Shown piece after piece: positions 18,644 through 27,780 of a stretch of DNA of 41,557 bases; position 1 is the first letter of the stretch, and each line of letters opens with the position of its first letter. A program made the translations under genes and the position numbers. The DNA is from Actinomycetota bacterium (GTDB lineage Bacteria > Actinomycetota > Acidimicrobiia > Acidimicrobiales > Ilumatobacteraceae). The stretch is from positions 1 to 41,557 of the forward strand of contig QYPH01000003.1 of assembly GCA_007279905.1 (NCBI GenBank), written 5' to 3'. The notes under the pieces were generated by a model. That model ran no database searches. It was not told the DNA's origin and worked only from the letters and a program-made list of their open reading frames with translations.

Positions 18644-20137
18644 TTAGAGAGTATTGGTGCTGCGATCTACTGATCGCACCAAGCTCGCAGTCACTATCGC
18701 TAACGCTGCAGACACAACGCCAACCAATATCCCATTGGAATAGCTCACAACTTTGCCCGAGCTCTCAGTGATGTCATGCACACTGATCATCAATGCCCCA
18801 CCCATCACCGCTCCCATTTGCGACATCAGTTGCTGTATGGCACTCGCTACTCCCATGTCGCTCGAATTGACCGATGAAGCGAGTAGTGCGGTCAGGCTTG
18901 GTGCAGCAATGCCCATCCCGAAACCAGTTAATGCAAGGCTGAGTGCAATCACCCAGTCTTGTGTTCCTGCGCCAATTCCGTGCATCACGATCATGGCCAG
19001 AAAAATTGCGCTTGCGCCTGCCATCCCGGTATTGCGCTCGCCTGTTCTGCCAACGATGTATCCGGCCATCGGAGCAATCAACGAAAATGTAAGCGGCCGA
19101 GCAATCACCAGCCAGCCAATGTGCGAAGGCTTGTAACCGAGTCCGTTTTCAAGCAACTGTGGCAACAACAAAAAACTTCCCATGTAGGCCATGTTCATGA
19201 GGCCCTGCGTTGCAACAGGAAACGCAACGTTTCGGGTGCGCAACCATTTGACGGGAATCAATGGATCGGATGCAGTTTTTTCGATCTGGTAAAAAATCAA
19301 CAATGCTGCGACGCCAGCAATACCACTTGCTAATGTCGCCGCACTTGTCCATCCCCACGAATTTCCGCGGTTGATCGTGAGCAAGATCAGCACCGAGCCG
19401 GCCCCAAGAGCTGCAGAGCCCTTCACATCAAAGCGCACGTTCTCTTGGCGATCAGTGTCGGGCAATAATCTGTACGACACCAGCGCACCCAGCACACACA
19501 ATGGTGCTTGCACCAAAAAGATCACGCGCCACCCAAATATTTCTACAAGCGGTGTGCCTGCAACAACACCAAGCACGGGTGCACCGGCGGTAACAAAACT
19601 CCAATACCCGAGTGGTCGCACTCGTTCGTCGGCACGAAACATGCGGTTGATGTATGCCATCGCCGACGGCCCTGTTGCTGCACCTGCTGCGGCCGACAGC
19701 GTGCGAAACACAATCAACGAAACTGCGTTCCAAGCAAAGGCACTGATGAGCGAGAAAATTCCTGCAAAAAGTAATCCGCCTACAAACATGCGCTTGTGAC
19801 CCCACAAGTCACCCGATTTGCCGAATGCCGGACCAACTACGCCAAATGCGAGTAATGGTGCAGTAATTGTCCAACTCAATACCGTCACGCTGCTTCCAAG
19901 ACTGTCTGCAACAGTTTTGAGCGATACCACCAGCAGCGTGATCGTAAAACTCACCGTAAATACCGACGCCAGCAACACGCCAAGGGTGGCTTTGCGGTGA
20001 GTTAAACCAACGGTCTTTGCAACCTTGCCCTTAAGCAAGCGCGACCAGGGAATGATTGAAATCTCGTCAACACCACCAGAGTCAATAATTCCGACTTCAT
20101 CATCGAGCGACTTTGCGAGATGCTCGTTCTTTTTCAC
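18644..20137 (-). CDS. MFS drug exporter, 14-TM DHA2 type
   Basis: A 497-residue inner-membrane transporter. After a soluble N-terminal stretch of about 50 residues, hydrophobic segments fit 14 transmembrane helices. GDLWGHKRMFVGG is the loop 2-3 motif A. WSFVTAGAPVLGVVAGTPL is an antiporter motif C in helix 5. This places it in the proton-driven DHA2 multidrug family, in the EmrB/QacA style. The substrate is unknown. The GTG start is six bases behind TATTGT, suggesting a leaderless mRNA. It lies just downstream of the PASTA protein gene region but reads as its own unit. Confidence 0.88.
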   Translation of the reverse strand: MKKNEHLAKSLDDEVGIIDSGGVDEISIIPWSRLLKGKVAKTVGLTHRKATLGVLLASVFTVSFTITLLVVSLKTVADSLGSSVTVLSWTITAPLLAFGVVGPAFGKSGDLWGHKRMFVGGLLFAGIFSLISAFAWNAVSLIVFRTLSAAAGAATGPSAMAYINRMFRADERVRPLGYWSFVTAGAPVLGVVAGTPLVEIFGWRVIFLVQAPLCVLGALVSYRLLPDTDRQENVRFDVKGSAALGAGSVLILLTINRGNSWGWTSAATLASGIAGVAALLIFYQIEKTASDPLIPVKWLRTRNVAFPVATQGLMNMAYMGSFLLLPQLLENGLGYKPSHIGWLVIARPLTFSLIAPMAGYIVGRTGERNTGMAGASAIFLAMIVMHGIGAGTQDWVIALSLALTGFGMGIAAPSLTALLASSVNSSDMGVASAIQQLMSQMGAVMGGALMISVHDITESSGKVVSYSNGILVGVVSAALAIVTASLVRSVDRSTNTL

Positions 20138-20143
20138 ACTTCC

Positions 20144-20149
20144 ACAATA
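20144..20149 (-). promoter_or_regulatory. -10 box for leaderless MFS mRNA
   Basis: TATTGT on the minus strand, six bases before the GTG start of the exporter. No -35 element is recognised. Confidence 0.5.
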
Positions 20150-20177
20150 ATGCGGTTACAACTTCATTGGCGATGTC

Positions 20178-22106
20178 TTAAGGGAAAACTAAGTCGATCG
20201 TTGCGCCGCGTGGCACCTGATCTCCATTGGTAATCGCTTTGTCACCCACAAATGCCTTGCGCAATTTGTAATTTGGTTTACCTGTGACTTTTCCCACAAC
20301 AAAACCGGCTTCAAGCAGTCGAGGTTCTACTGTCGCAAAACTATTTCCAATGATTCTTGGCATCTCTACTAAATCTGGTCCGAGTGAAAGTGCATAGGCC
20401 ACCTGAGAATCTCGTGCTATCTGTGTTCCCGGAACGACAGACTGCGCACCGATCAACCCCTCAGCAGCAGCGTTGCTCTTGGCTGCCGGAGTTTCGACCA
20501 ACACCAAACGCAAATCATTCATCACTACCTGTGCTTGTTCGAGTGACAAGCCAATGAGAGATGGCATCTCGCGGGCTGCTGGCCCTGTCGAGACCAAAAC
20601 GTCAAGCGCAGTACCGCGCAACACTTTGTCGCCAGGAAGCAAACTTGGTTGCTCTGGTACGAGCCATGAAATTACTGTTCCAGCCGCAATGTCTTCACTC
20701 GGTGAATCCTTCTGCGTTGGCACCAACTCAAGCGCTGTCAGTGTGTCGATCGCTTCTTGCAGAGTCGCACCTTCCAATCCTGGCAATTCGGCAAGCGATG
20801 GTCCTTGAGAAATGACGAGCGTCAATGTCTTGCCTTCTTGCAGCGACTCACCCATTGGTGGCTCAGTGCGAATCACGAGTCCGGCTGGCACTTCGTCGCT
20901 GCGTTCTGCTGTGACAACGATCGTCCATTTGAGAGGCACGAGCAAATTTTGCGCTTCGCCCTCGTTCATCTCGGCAAATGAAGGCACCGTGTGGGAGTGC
21001 TTTGCAAATACCCGATACGAAATGCCGCCCGCCATGAGCAGCGCCACAACTGCACCGATAATCACAAATCGTTTATGACGCTTGATTTCGTCTGGATTCA
21101 CAATAAAAATTGGCTCGTCAGATTGATTAATCACCATCTTCGGATCTGTACCGGCAATTGGCACAACGGGTCGAGCAATCTCTCCCGTTCGGTCAACAAT
21201 CTTTTGCTCAATAACGGTTTCAAAACTCTTTGACTCAAGAGGCTCTATCGGCTGAGGCATCGGCATCTTGTCGGCAATCGCAGCAAACGCGCGACCAAAG
21301 TCGATGGCACTGAATCGCTCGTTGGCTTCGGGCCTTCCAGCACGCTCAAGCGGCGCTGCAATCGGGCCCAAGTCGGCCGAGACTGGCAACAATTTGTCGA
21401 TGCGTGCTGCAAGTGTGATCGCTGCGGTGTCGCCCACAAACGGCAGTGTTCCTGTAATCATTTCGAGCAATGTGAGTGCAAGCGAATACACATCGCTCTG
21501 CTCTGTTGGCTGTTGCCCTGTTGCGATCTCTGGTGCTGCGTAACTGGCTTGCTCAATACTCATTTGATCGGAGTGAACAATGCGCTTCAAGCCCAAACCC
21601 GCAAGCCTTACCCGCAAGTCATCTCCCAAAAATATGTTTGCGGGTCGCACGTCGCCATGCACCCAACCTTTGCCATGCAAAAAGTGCAATGCTCGACAAA
21701 CATCGAGCCCTACGGCAAGTGCCTGAGAAGGCGTCAGTTTGCGACCACGATCCAAAATCTCTCGCAACGTTCCACCTGCATAATGCTCGAGCACAGTAAA
21801 CGCATAGAGCGTTCCGCCAACTTCTTGTGTTCCCCAGTCATCAATAGACGCAAGTGATGGGTGCGACATGCTTGCAAGCATCTGGGTTTGGCGCTTAAAC
21901 AATTCGACTGCATCCGCGATGAGCACCACTCCTGCGTCCAAATCGATAAGCGATTGTGTAGTCAAGACTCGCACCACAACCCGCTTTTGGCTTCGCACGT
22001 CGGTGGCGTCATACACCGCCGACTCGCCAGATCCTCCGCTTCGAGAATCTCCGATGAGATATCGGTTGGAAAGTATTGAACCAACCAAAGGATCTTGTGT
22101 ATTCAT
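20178..22106 (-). CDS. PASTA-domain Ser/Thr kinase homologue, predicted pseudokinase
   Basis: A 642-residue protein with a PknB-like layout: kinase fold (about 12-280), cytoplasmic linker, one membrane helix (about 345-365), then four extracellular PASTA repeats. Several catalytic residues differ from active kinases. The VAVKVL lysine is Arg46 (VVVRVL). The alpha-C glutamate position is Gln73 (KRQTQML). HRD is HGD (150-152). The DFG motif reads GLG (170-172), so the metal-binding Asp is absent. Asp152, Asn157, the APE motif and SDVYSLALTLLEMITGTLPF are kept. It should sense peptidoglycan or lipid II outside and act as a scaffold or inactive partner inside. Confidence 0.85.
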   Translation of the reverse strand: MNTQDPLVGSILSNRYLIGDSRSGGSGESAVYDATDVRSQKRVVVRVLTTQSLIDLDAGVVLIADAVELFKRQTQMLASMSHPSLASIDDWGTQEVGGTLYAFTVLEHYAGGTLREILDRGRKLTPSQALAVGLDVCRALHFLHGKGWVHGDVRPANIFLGDDLRVRLAGLGLKRIVHSDQMSIEQASYAAPEIATGQQPTEQSDVYSLALTLLEMITGTLPFVGDTAAITLAARIDKLLPVSADLGPIAAPLERAGRPEANERFSAIDFGRAFAAIADKMPMPQPIEPLESKSFETVIEQKIVDRTGEIARPVVPIAGTDPKMVINQSDEPIFIVNPDEIKRHKRFVIIGAVVALLMAGGISYRVFAKHSHTVPSFAEMNEGEAQNLLVPLKWTIVVTAERSDEVPAGLVIRTEPPMGESLQEGKTLTLVISQGPSLAELPGLEGATLQEAIDTLTALELVPTQKDSPSEDIAAGTVISWLVPEQPSLLPGDKVLRGTALDVLVSTGPAAREMPSLIGLSLEQAQVVMNDLRLVLVETPAAKSNAAAEGLIGAQSVVPGTQIARDSQVAYALSLGPDLVEMPRIIGNSFATVEPRLLEAGFVVGKVTGKPNYKLRKAFVGDKAITNGDQVPRGATIDLVFP

Positions 22107-22206
22107 GAGCCATTAAACATAGTCCAGAAACGCCCTTTTGCTGAGTGCCTTGTGACCATTGCCTCAAAACTCTTGCACATCACGGCAAATCGGCGAGAAT
22201 AGAAAG

Positions 22207-22683
22207 GTGAAAAAAATTGACTACAAATTGCTGATCATCAGCATCGGCATTTCTTCTGGGCTCGTGATGTTCGTGCTCGGTTTAAGCACCGGCCTCACTG
22301 GTCGTGATGCAACAAATCTTCCTGCAGCTATCGAGCAAATTTCACCAGGTCAAGGTGAACGCGTGCTTCGACAATCACAAGTTATTGTCGACTTTGTAGA
22401 GGGATACACCGCGACGTTGACGATCGATGGAATTGAGCTGCCAACTACGCGCCTTGACGAGATTGTCGCAACCGGAAAACAAATTACTCCAGGAGCACAA
22501 ATCACCTTGCCTCCTACGGCAATTTTCGACGCTGGCAACTACATCATCAGTTATCTTCCACAACCTGGCGCACCAATAGCCGAACTCGTTCAGGGTCAAC
22601 ACACTGGCAGTGTTCGCTTTTGGCTAATCAAAGATGGCGAAGGTTCGTCGCGCACATACTCCTGGACGTTTTTTACTGACTAG
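22207..22683 (+). CDS. Single-pass membrane protein with Ig-like extracellular domain
   Basis: A 158-residue protein if read from the GTG at 22207 (MKKIDYKLL). A short basic N-terminus leads into one hydrophobic helix (LLIISIGISSGLVMFVLG). A beta-rich domain follows with IEQISPGQGERVLRQSQVIV, then TLTIDG and YSWTFFTD. The pattern resembles the bacterial Ig-like domains of the CopC type, but no copper ligands are obvious. GAGAAT lies six bases before the GTG, a near match to the leaderless signature. It is divergent from the PASTA pseudokinase gene and may act at the cell surface with it. Confidence 0.6.
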   Translation: MKKIDYKLLIISIGISSGLVMFVLGLSTGLTGRDATNLPAAIEQISPGQGERVLRQSQVIVDFVEGYTATLTIDGIELPTTRLDEIVATGKQITPGAQITLPPTAIFDAGNYIISYLPQPGAPIAELVQGQHTGSVRFWLIKDGEGSSRTYSWTFFTD

Positions 22684-22696
22684 TTACTACGTGCGA

Positions 22697-23074
22697 CTAT
22701 TGCGTGAGAGTTCGATACTCATCTGCAGTAATCAAGCCCTCAAGCATCTCGTTGTACGAGAGTTGCACTTCATACAACCAGCCTGCACCAAACGGGTCAG
22801 AGTTCATCAACTCGGGTTGATCGAAAAGTAATTCATTTACCAGCACTATGGTGCCACTCACTGGCGAACCGATGTCGCTCACACTCTTGCTGCTCTCGAC
22901 TTCGACAACTGCTCTGCCAGCAACAACAGAATCACCAATTGATGGCAATTGCACATCAACAATTTGCCCGAGCGCATCTTGTGCGTGATCAGTGATGCCC
23001 ACTCGCGCCGACTCTCCGTCGACAAGCACCCACTCATGATTTTTCGAGTACAAGAGGCCGTCAGCGATCTTCAC
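22697..23074 (-). CDS. gcvH: Glycine cleavage system H protein
   Basis: A lipoyl carrier protein of 125 residues. YSKNHEWVLVDGESARVGITDHAQDALGQIV is the typical N-terminal barrel. The lipoylation site is Lys63 in VEVESSKSVSDIGSP. The other gcv genes are not in the window; an alternative role as lipoate relay is known for some H proteins. The GTG start is six bases behind TAGGGT, suggesting a leaderless mRNA. It converges with the Ig-like protein gene. Confidence 0.93.
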   Translation of the reverse strand: MKIADGLLYSKNHEWVLVDGESARVGITDHAQDALGQIVDVQLPSIGDSVVAGRAVVEVESSKSVSDIGSPVSGTIVLVNELLFDQPELMNSDPFGAGWLYEVQLSYNEMLEGLITADEYRTLTQ

Positions 23075-23080
23075 GCCACA

Positions 23081-23086
23081 ACCCTA
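23081..23086 (-). promoter_or_regulatory. -10 box for leaderless gcvH mRNA
   Basis: TAGGGT on the minus strand, six bases before the gcvH GTG; the predicted +1 is the start codon. No -35 element is clear. Confidence 0.5.
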
Positions 23087-23112
23087 ATTCCACAACGAAC
23101 ATTCACGGCACT

Positions 23113-23427
23113 ATGCTGAGACCAGCAATTCTTGCAAGCACTCGGAAGCACGGAATCGCTGATAACGACATGATCCATGCAAAAAAGCATGCAATTCGAT
23201 CGCTCAATTTTGAGCGAGTTGTGGATGTGCCTTTTCGCATCTACTCCGACATTGAGCTTGCGGAGTTAAAAATTTTGGCTTTGTCAGGCGAGCTTCAACC
23301 CGACGATGAACCTTGTGCTTTTTGTATTTGGCAAGAACAAGTTGAGTATCGCCAGATGCCACTAGCGCACCAAGCGGAATACGTGCGTCTGTATAGCTCT
23401 CACCAAACGGTCGCAGACCAACCTTAG
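23113..23427 (+). CDS. Hypothetical protein, toxin-like N-terminus
   Basis: A 104-residue protein I cannot place. The first 30 residues (AILASTRKHGIADNDMIHAK) resemble the start of small actinobacterial toxin-like proteins with a KHG...D-D-hIHA pattern. The rest does not continue that family. Instead it reads DDEPCAFCIWQEQVEY, with a CxxC pair. It may be a diverged or chimeric gene. No Shine-Dalgarno sequence or leaderless box is clear. It is divergent from gcvH and converges on the secreted repeat protein. Confidence that it is expressed is moderate. Confidence 0.4.
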   Translation: MLRPAILASTRKHGIADNDMIHAKKHAIRSLNFERVVDVPFRIYSDIELAELKILALSGELQPDDEPCAFCIWQEQVEYRQMPLAHQAEYVRLYSSHQTVADQP

Positions 23428-23480
23428 GTAATTGTCGGTGGCATTCATGTACACCGAGTGGCAACAATGCTTGTGGCTAC

Positions 23481-24809
23481 CTACGGCCCGGGCACCACAT
23501 TGTTTGTGCCAAACGCACGTATTGGTCGAACTCTAAATGGATTCGCAGGTGGCTTGTTGTTACCACTGAGTGTTTGTACTCGATCAAATTGCTGGCCATC
23601 CATAAAATACTGCATCCACGCCGTTGAATTGTTGTAGTCAGTCGATGTCCAGTAATAGCCCTTGTTGAATCCACCGACCGGTGTGTTTTGCCCACCCACT
23701 CGGTTTTGCGCGAGACGGTTGTACGCCAGATCCAATTCATCCTTCGAAGGCAAAAACCAGTCGTCCGCGCCACTGCAGTTCAAGTCTTCGGCAAACCTGG
23801 CTGCGTATGTGCCTGCACCTAATGCAAGAGTGATGACGCGTGTATTGACTTTGCCCATGCCAACACCTTTTGCAAGCACTCGCAATTCGGCTGCGGTCTG
23901 TCCACTTGAGTCCTTATATACAGTCTTTGCATTACCCGCAGGACGCCATGGCAACTTCACGCCTTCACACGCTTGTGGCGCCATTTCTAAATAGCGACCC
24001 CAGAATTCATTCTTGCCTGCGTCGTAAAAAACAATGCCACCACCAGGCCCAATATCACCGACATTGCATATGGTGTTTGCGCCTCCCGCACTACAAGTCG
24101 GGTTTGCAGTTGATGTCGCAACAGCATGCAACCTCGTCCAACCGAAGCCAGTAGAAGGAAACGCAGAAACGCCAATCACCTCAAATGGTGTTGCCTTGAA
24201 CCCCGATCCAACATGAACCGGGCTCTTCAAGAAGTCTTTGTTGCCAGCAAGTTTTGGAATAATGCCGTTGGCATCGGTGAATTGCGTGCCATCTTGAAAC
24301 AGCTGGTACCACGCAAATGTTTCGCTTGCTTCTGTCGAAGACCACATCGGTGCTGCTGCATACTTCAGTCGAGTATCACCAGAAACTTTCCAATAGTTAT
24401 ACAGTGCGTCAAGCTCATCTTTGGATGGAAGATAAAAATTACTACTAAAAGTAGAATTCGCCTGTCTTGCGTACACGGAACTCGCATCGAATGACAATTC
24501 GTAGCTGTTGCCCCGACCCATGCCGAGCTGCTTAGTGGCAAGACGCTCGGCCTGGGTTCCCCTCCCGGTCCATGTACCCCAAATGCCCTTGGCTGGCACT
24601 GAAGTTGTCTTCGCTTCTAAAAAGCGCCCCCACCATTGCAACGAACCGGCGTCGTAATACACAATGCCGCCGCCAGGCCCAACATCGCCGACCTTGCAGT
24701 TGACGCCATCAGCTGTGCAAGTTGCCGCACGCACAGGTGCTGGCCCTACAGCAATAAGCGATCCGCACATCACGACGCTTGCAAACAACACAGCAAAACG
24801 GTGGTTCAT
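23481..24809 (-). CDS. Secreted protein with two tandem DUF1566-like repeats
   Basis: A 442-residue protein with a signal peptide (about 1-28, ending near PVRAAT). It contains two homologous halves. Each has a short Cys-containing lead-in, VGDVGPGGGIVYYDAG or VGDIGPGGGIVFYDAG, then WGRxLE, an AELR-type helix, FLPSKDELDxLY and WSSTEA or WTSTDY. This matches the DUF1566 / fibrobacter-type surface domain. The function is unknown; surface or adhesin-like roles are suggested for relatives. The ATG lies six bases behind TAAAGT, with no Shine-Dalgarno sequence. Confidence 0.75.
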   Translation of the reverse strand: MNHRFAVLFASVVMCGSLIAVGPAPVRAATCTADGVNCKVGDVGPGGGIVYYDAGSLQWWGRFLEAKTTSVPAKGIWGTWTGRGTQAERLATKQLGMGRGNSYELSFDASSVYARQANSTFSSNFYLPSKDELDALYNYWKVSGDTRLKYAAAPMWSSTEASETFAWYQLFQDGTQFTDANGIIPKLAGNKDFLKSPVHVGSGFKATPFEVIGVSAFPSTGFGWTRLHAVATSTANPTCSAGGANTICNVGDIGPGGGIVFYDAGKNEFWGRYLEMAPQACEGVKLPWRPAGNAKTVYKDSSGQTAAELRVLAKGVGMGKVNTRVITLALGAGTYAARFAEDLNCSGADDWFLPSKDELDLAYNRLAQNRVGGQNTPVGGFNKGYYWTSTDYNNSTAWMQYFMDGQQFDRVQTLSGNNKPPANPFRVRPIRAFGTNNVVPGP

Positions 24810-24815
24810 TTTTTT

Positions 24816-24821
24816 ACTTTA
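24816..24821 (-). promoter_or_regulatory. -10 box for leaderless mRNA of secreted repeat protein
   Basis: TAAAGT on the minus strand followed by six A residues and then the ATG. The predicted transcript starts at the ATG. Confidence 0.5.
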
Positions 24822-24893
24822 CCTAGTTTTTCCGTCAAATAAGTGAAATGAATCGACGAGTGCGCGGGACGTCCATGCCGACCCTCATCTTTC

Positions 24894-25697
24894 TTAGCGA
24901 CCAGCAAGTGACTCGGCTCCATCGCTCAGTCGCTGAGCGAGCCACGCCAGCGGCAGCGAGATGGCCATTACCACTGTGGCCACCACTGTCACATACGGCA
25001 GCACATTGGGTCGCGAAAAGTTATTCAAAATCCACTGTGGCAATGTTTCTACTCCAGAGCCTGCGGTAAACGTGGTCACAACAACTTCGTCAAAACTCAA
25101 TGCAAACGCCAAAATTCCGCCAGCAACAACACTGCCCGACATTAGTGGCCATGTCACATATCGAAATGTCTGCCACCCAGTCGCACCCAAGTCACTCGAT
25201 GCCTCGGCCACATTTGGTGCCATGCGACGAAGCCGAGCAGCCACGTTGTTGTAAGCAATGACAATACAAAATGTTGCATGACCTGCTACAACCGATACCA
25301 AGCCCAAGTCCCAGCCAAATCGCATGAACGTATTGCGCATAGCAACTCCAGTGACGATGCCCGGCAATGCGATCGGCAGAACCGCCAAAAAACTCACTGT
25401 GTTCTTTCCATAAAACGAAAAGTTCTGTAATGCAAATGCCAATAGCGATCCAAGCACCACTGCAATCAAGACTGCCAGAGTCGCCAACTTGATCGACGTG
25501 AGCAATGCATGCCGCGCACTCTCCACATCCAAAATTGTCGACCACCATCGCGTGGTGAACTTTCTGGGTGGCCAAGAAAATGAGTTCGACGAGTTAAACG
25601 ACAGCACCACTACCAGCACAAGCGGCAGATACATCGCAACAAGCACGCCGTAGGTAGCCATACGAAGCGAAATTCGAGATGTTCGTGATACTTGCAT
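24894..25697 (-). CDS. potC: Spermidine/putrescine ABC transporter permease PotC
   Basis: A 267-residue inner-membrane permease with six predicted helices. It carries the EAA-like cytoplasmic loop EASSDLGATGWQTFRYVTWPL, which contacts the ATPase. The N-terminus (LPLVLVVVLSFNSSNSFSWPP) is typical of PotC and related permeases. It overlaps potB by one base (TAATG), so the two are co-translated. The adjoining potB, potD and potA genes support polyamine import. A thiamine or iron transporter is less likely, because PotD matches the polyamine-binding family. Confidence 0.9.
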   Translation of the reverse strand: MQVSRTSRISLRMATYGVLVAMYLPLVLVVVLSFNSSNSFSWPPRKFTTRWWSTILDVESARHALLTSIKLATLAVLIAVVLGSLLAFALQNFSFYGKNTVSFLAVLPIALPGIVTGVAMRNTFMRFGWDLGLVSVVAGHATFCIVIAYNNVAARLRRMAPNVAEASSDLGATGWQTFRYVTWPLMSGSVVAGGILAFALSFDEVVVTTFTAGSGVETLPQWILNNFSRPNVLPYVTVVATVVMAISLPLAWLAQRLSDGAESLAGR

Positions 25698-26581
25698 TAC
25701 AGGTTCTTAAAGGCGCCAAGTCGCGCCATCGCTGCCAGGTACACGAGCATGATTCCCACCGGCCACAGGGTAAACGCAGCTGCCAGGGGTTGATTGGGCG
25801 CGAGCAAAACTCGCTCAATGATGTTGCCAATCATCTGTGCAGTCCCGCCAACCACTTTTACAGTGATGTAGTCGCCAAGAGATAACGCAAACGTAAAAAT
25901 ACTTCCAGCAGCGATTGAAGGAATCAGCATCGGCATGATTACTGACCAAAAAGTTCGTGCAGACCCTGCGCCCAAGTCACTCGATGCGTCAAGCAACGAA
26001 TTGGGCAAGCGCTCAAGACCGGCATATACGGGCAACAACATATAGGGAAACCACAAGTAGGTCAGAGTGAAGATCACTGCAACATATCCAAAGCCTGGCG
26101 ACCAACCAACCACACTCTTTAAAAACCCGCCAGACCCAAACTCGCTTCCGGGCTCAAACATCGCACGAAGCGCATACACCTTGACTAAATATCCAGACCA
26201 CAGTGGCAACAACATCGCCACGATCAATCCCCGCTTTGTCCAGCGCGATGCCAAACGCGAAATATAAAAAGCCACCGGCAGAGCAATCACCAAACACAAC
26301 ACCGTGACTGCCGCCGCTATCAGCACACTGCGCAACATCAGACTGCGGTACGCACTCTTTGTTACCACCGCCGAAATATTGCTAAAAGTCAATTGACCGT
26401 TCGACTTGCCCGTAAATTCGTCAAGCTTAAAAAAAGCACTTGCCACCAGCAATGCAAGCGAACCGAGGTACACCACCACCAGCCATGTGAGCGGAGCTCC
26501 AAGTACGGCAAACAATCTTGCTAGAGGACGAGCGCGGAAGAAAGCCGTAAGCCTTCTTGCCGCGCCCGCCACTGCTGTCAT
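25697..26581 (-). CDS. potB: Spermidine/putrescine ABC transporter permease PotB
   Basis: A 294-residue permease with six predicted helices. The EAA-like loop is DASSDLGAGSARTFWSVIMPM. WLVVYLGSLALLVASAFFKLDEFTGK and WFPYMLLPVYAGLERLP match the PotB family. It is followed by potC with a one-base overlap and preceded by potD at 14 bp, all on the minus strand. It probably forms the membrane channel with PotC. Confidence 0.9.
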   Translation of the reverse strand: MTAVAGAARRLTAFFRARPLARLFAVLGAPLTWLVVVYLGSLALLVASAFFKLDEFTGKSNGQLTFSNISAVVTKSAYRSLMLRSVLIAAAVTVLCLVIALPVAFYISRLASRWTKRGLIVAMLLPLWSGYLVKVYALRAMFEPGSEFGSGGFLKSVVGWSPGFGYVAVIFTLTYLWFPYMLLPVYAGLERLPNSLLDASSDLGAGSARTFWSVIMPMLIPSIAAGSIFTFALSLGDYITVKVVGGTAQMIGNIIERVLLAPNQPLAAAFTLWPVGIMLVYLAAMARLGAFKNL

Positions 26582-26595
26582 CTAGTCGACTGCGA

Positions 26596-27756
26596 TTATG
26601 CGCGCAGTTCGTTCCATGCATTTACCCATTCGGTAAATGGCACACACTCTACGTCTGTACGTCCATCGAGACATGTGCTCGTTGGTGTTGTCCAGTACCA
26701 CACATTTTCAAAGTATGACTCATCTGCCGCGTGATAGGTCGTGCAATGATTTTTATCAGCAGTCAAGTCACAAGATTTGGCATTTGATGGTGCTTCACCG
26801 AACCATTCGGCAACAGCAGCATTGGCCGTTGGCGAAATGATGTGGTCCATCCACATGTACATGCAGTTTGGATTCTTCGCCTTGGACGAAAGCATCCACG
26901 TGTCTGACCATCCTGTTGCACCCTCTGTTGCCTTTACCGCAGTGATCGATGGCTTGTTGGCTGATGCCAAGTTGACAATGACCTGCCACGATGTGCCGAG
27001 AGTAATCGAGCCGGCCTCAAGCGATGCCTGCTGGTCTGTGTATAACGACCAGTATTGAGCGACCATTGGCTTTTGCACTTTGAGTGCTTCAATCGCTGCA
27101 TCAAATTGTTTCTGATCCAATGCATAAGGATTCGTGATCCCCAAATCCGGCTGTGTTGCCATCAGATAGATCGCAGCATCTGCGATATAGATCGGCGCGT
27201 CATAGACCGAAATTTTTCCACTGTATGGGCTTGCTGGATCGAACATGTCTCGGATCGAAGTTGGTGCTGCACCAGCCTCCGAGTTGTAGGCCATAACGTT
27301 TGCACCACGTCCGTGTGGAACACCATACGAAACGCCATCTTGACTATTCCATTGGCGCATCTTCAGGCCTTCATATACATCTGCGTAATTAGGAATCAGG
27401 TCGGTGTTGACTGGCGATACATCTCCACCAGCAATCAATCGCAATGACGCGTCCCCGGAAGCCGATACTCCGTCGTACTCGCCGCTCTGCATTAACTCCA
27501 CCATCTCATCAGATGTGTTGCCAATCTTGACATTAACTTTGCAACCGGTTTCCTCTTCGAAGCCAGTCACCCAGTCGACAGCAGGATCGGTCGAACCATT
27601 TTCCACATATCCGGCCCACGCAATCAGGTTGACAGCACCCTCGCCATCGCCCAGTTTTGTCATTGTGGATGAGCCACCATCACTCGAACCACCGCATGCA
27701 GCCACTGAAATAGCTGCAAACAACGAAATTCCTATGAACTTTGCTTTACTTCGCAT
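26596..27756 (-). CDS. potD: Polyamine-binding lipoprotein PotD
   Basis: The extracellular solute-binding protein of the transporter, 386 residues. The signal peptide ends in a lipobox with acceptor Cys21 (SVAACGGSS), so it is anchored in the membrane as expected for Gram-positive bacteria. VNLIAWAGYVENG and VDWVTGFEEETGCKVNVK, then LRLIAGGDVSPVNTDLIPNY, are PotD/PotF-family features. Ligand residues cannot be fixed by eye, so spermidine, putrescine or homospermidine are all possible. TTGGGGGAAAT gives a good ribosome-binding site. It sits between potA and potB. Confidence 0.9.
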   Translation of the reverse strand: MRSKAKFIGISLFAAISVAACGGSSDGGSSTMTKLGDGEGAVNLIAWAGYVENGSTDPAVDWVTGFEEETGCKVNVKIGNTSDEMVELMQSGEYDGVSASGDASLRLIAGGDVSPVNTDLIPNYADVYEGLKMRQWNSQDGVSYGVPHGRGANVMAYNSEAGAAPTSIRDMFDPASPYSGKISVYDAPIYIADAAIYLMATQPDLGITNPYALDQKQFDAAIEALKVQKPMVAQYWSLYTDQQASLEAGSITLGTSWQVIVNLASANKPSITAVKATEGATGWSDTWMLSSKAKNPNCMYMWMDHIISPTANAAVAEWFGEAPSNAKSCDLTADKNHCTTYHAADESYFENVWYWTTPTSTCLDGRTDVECVPFTEWVNAWNELRA

Positions 27757-27780
27757 ATTTCCCCCAATGGTTGTTAGTTG

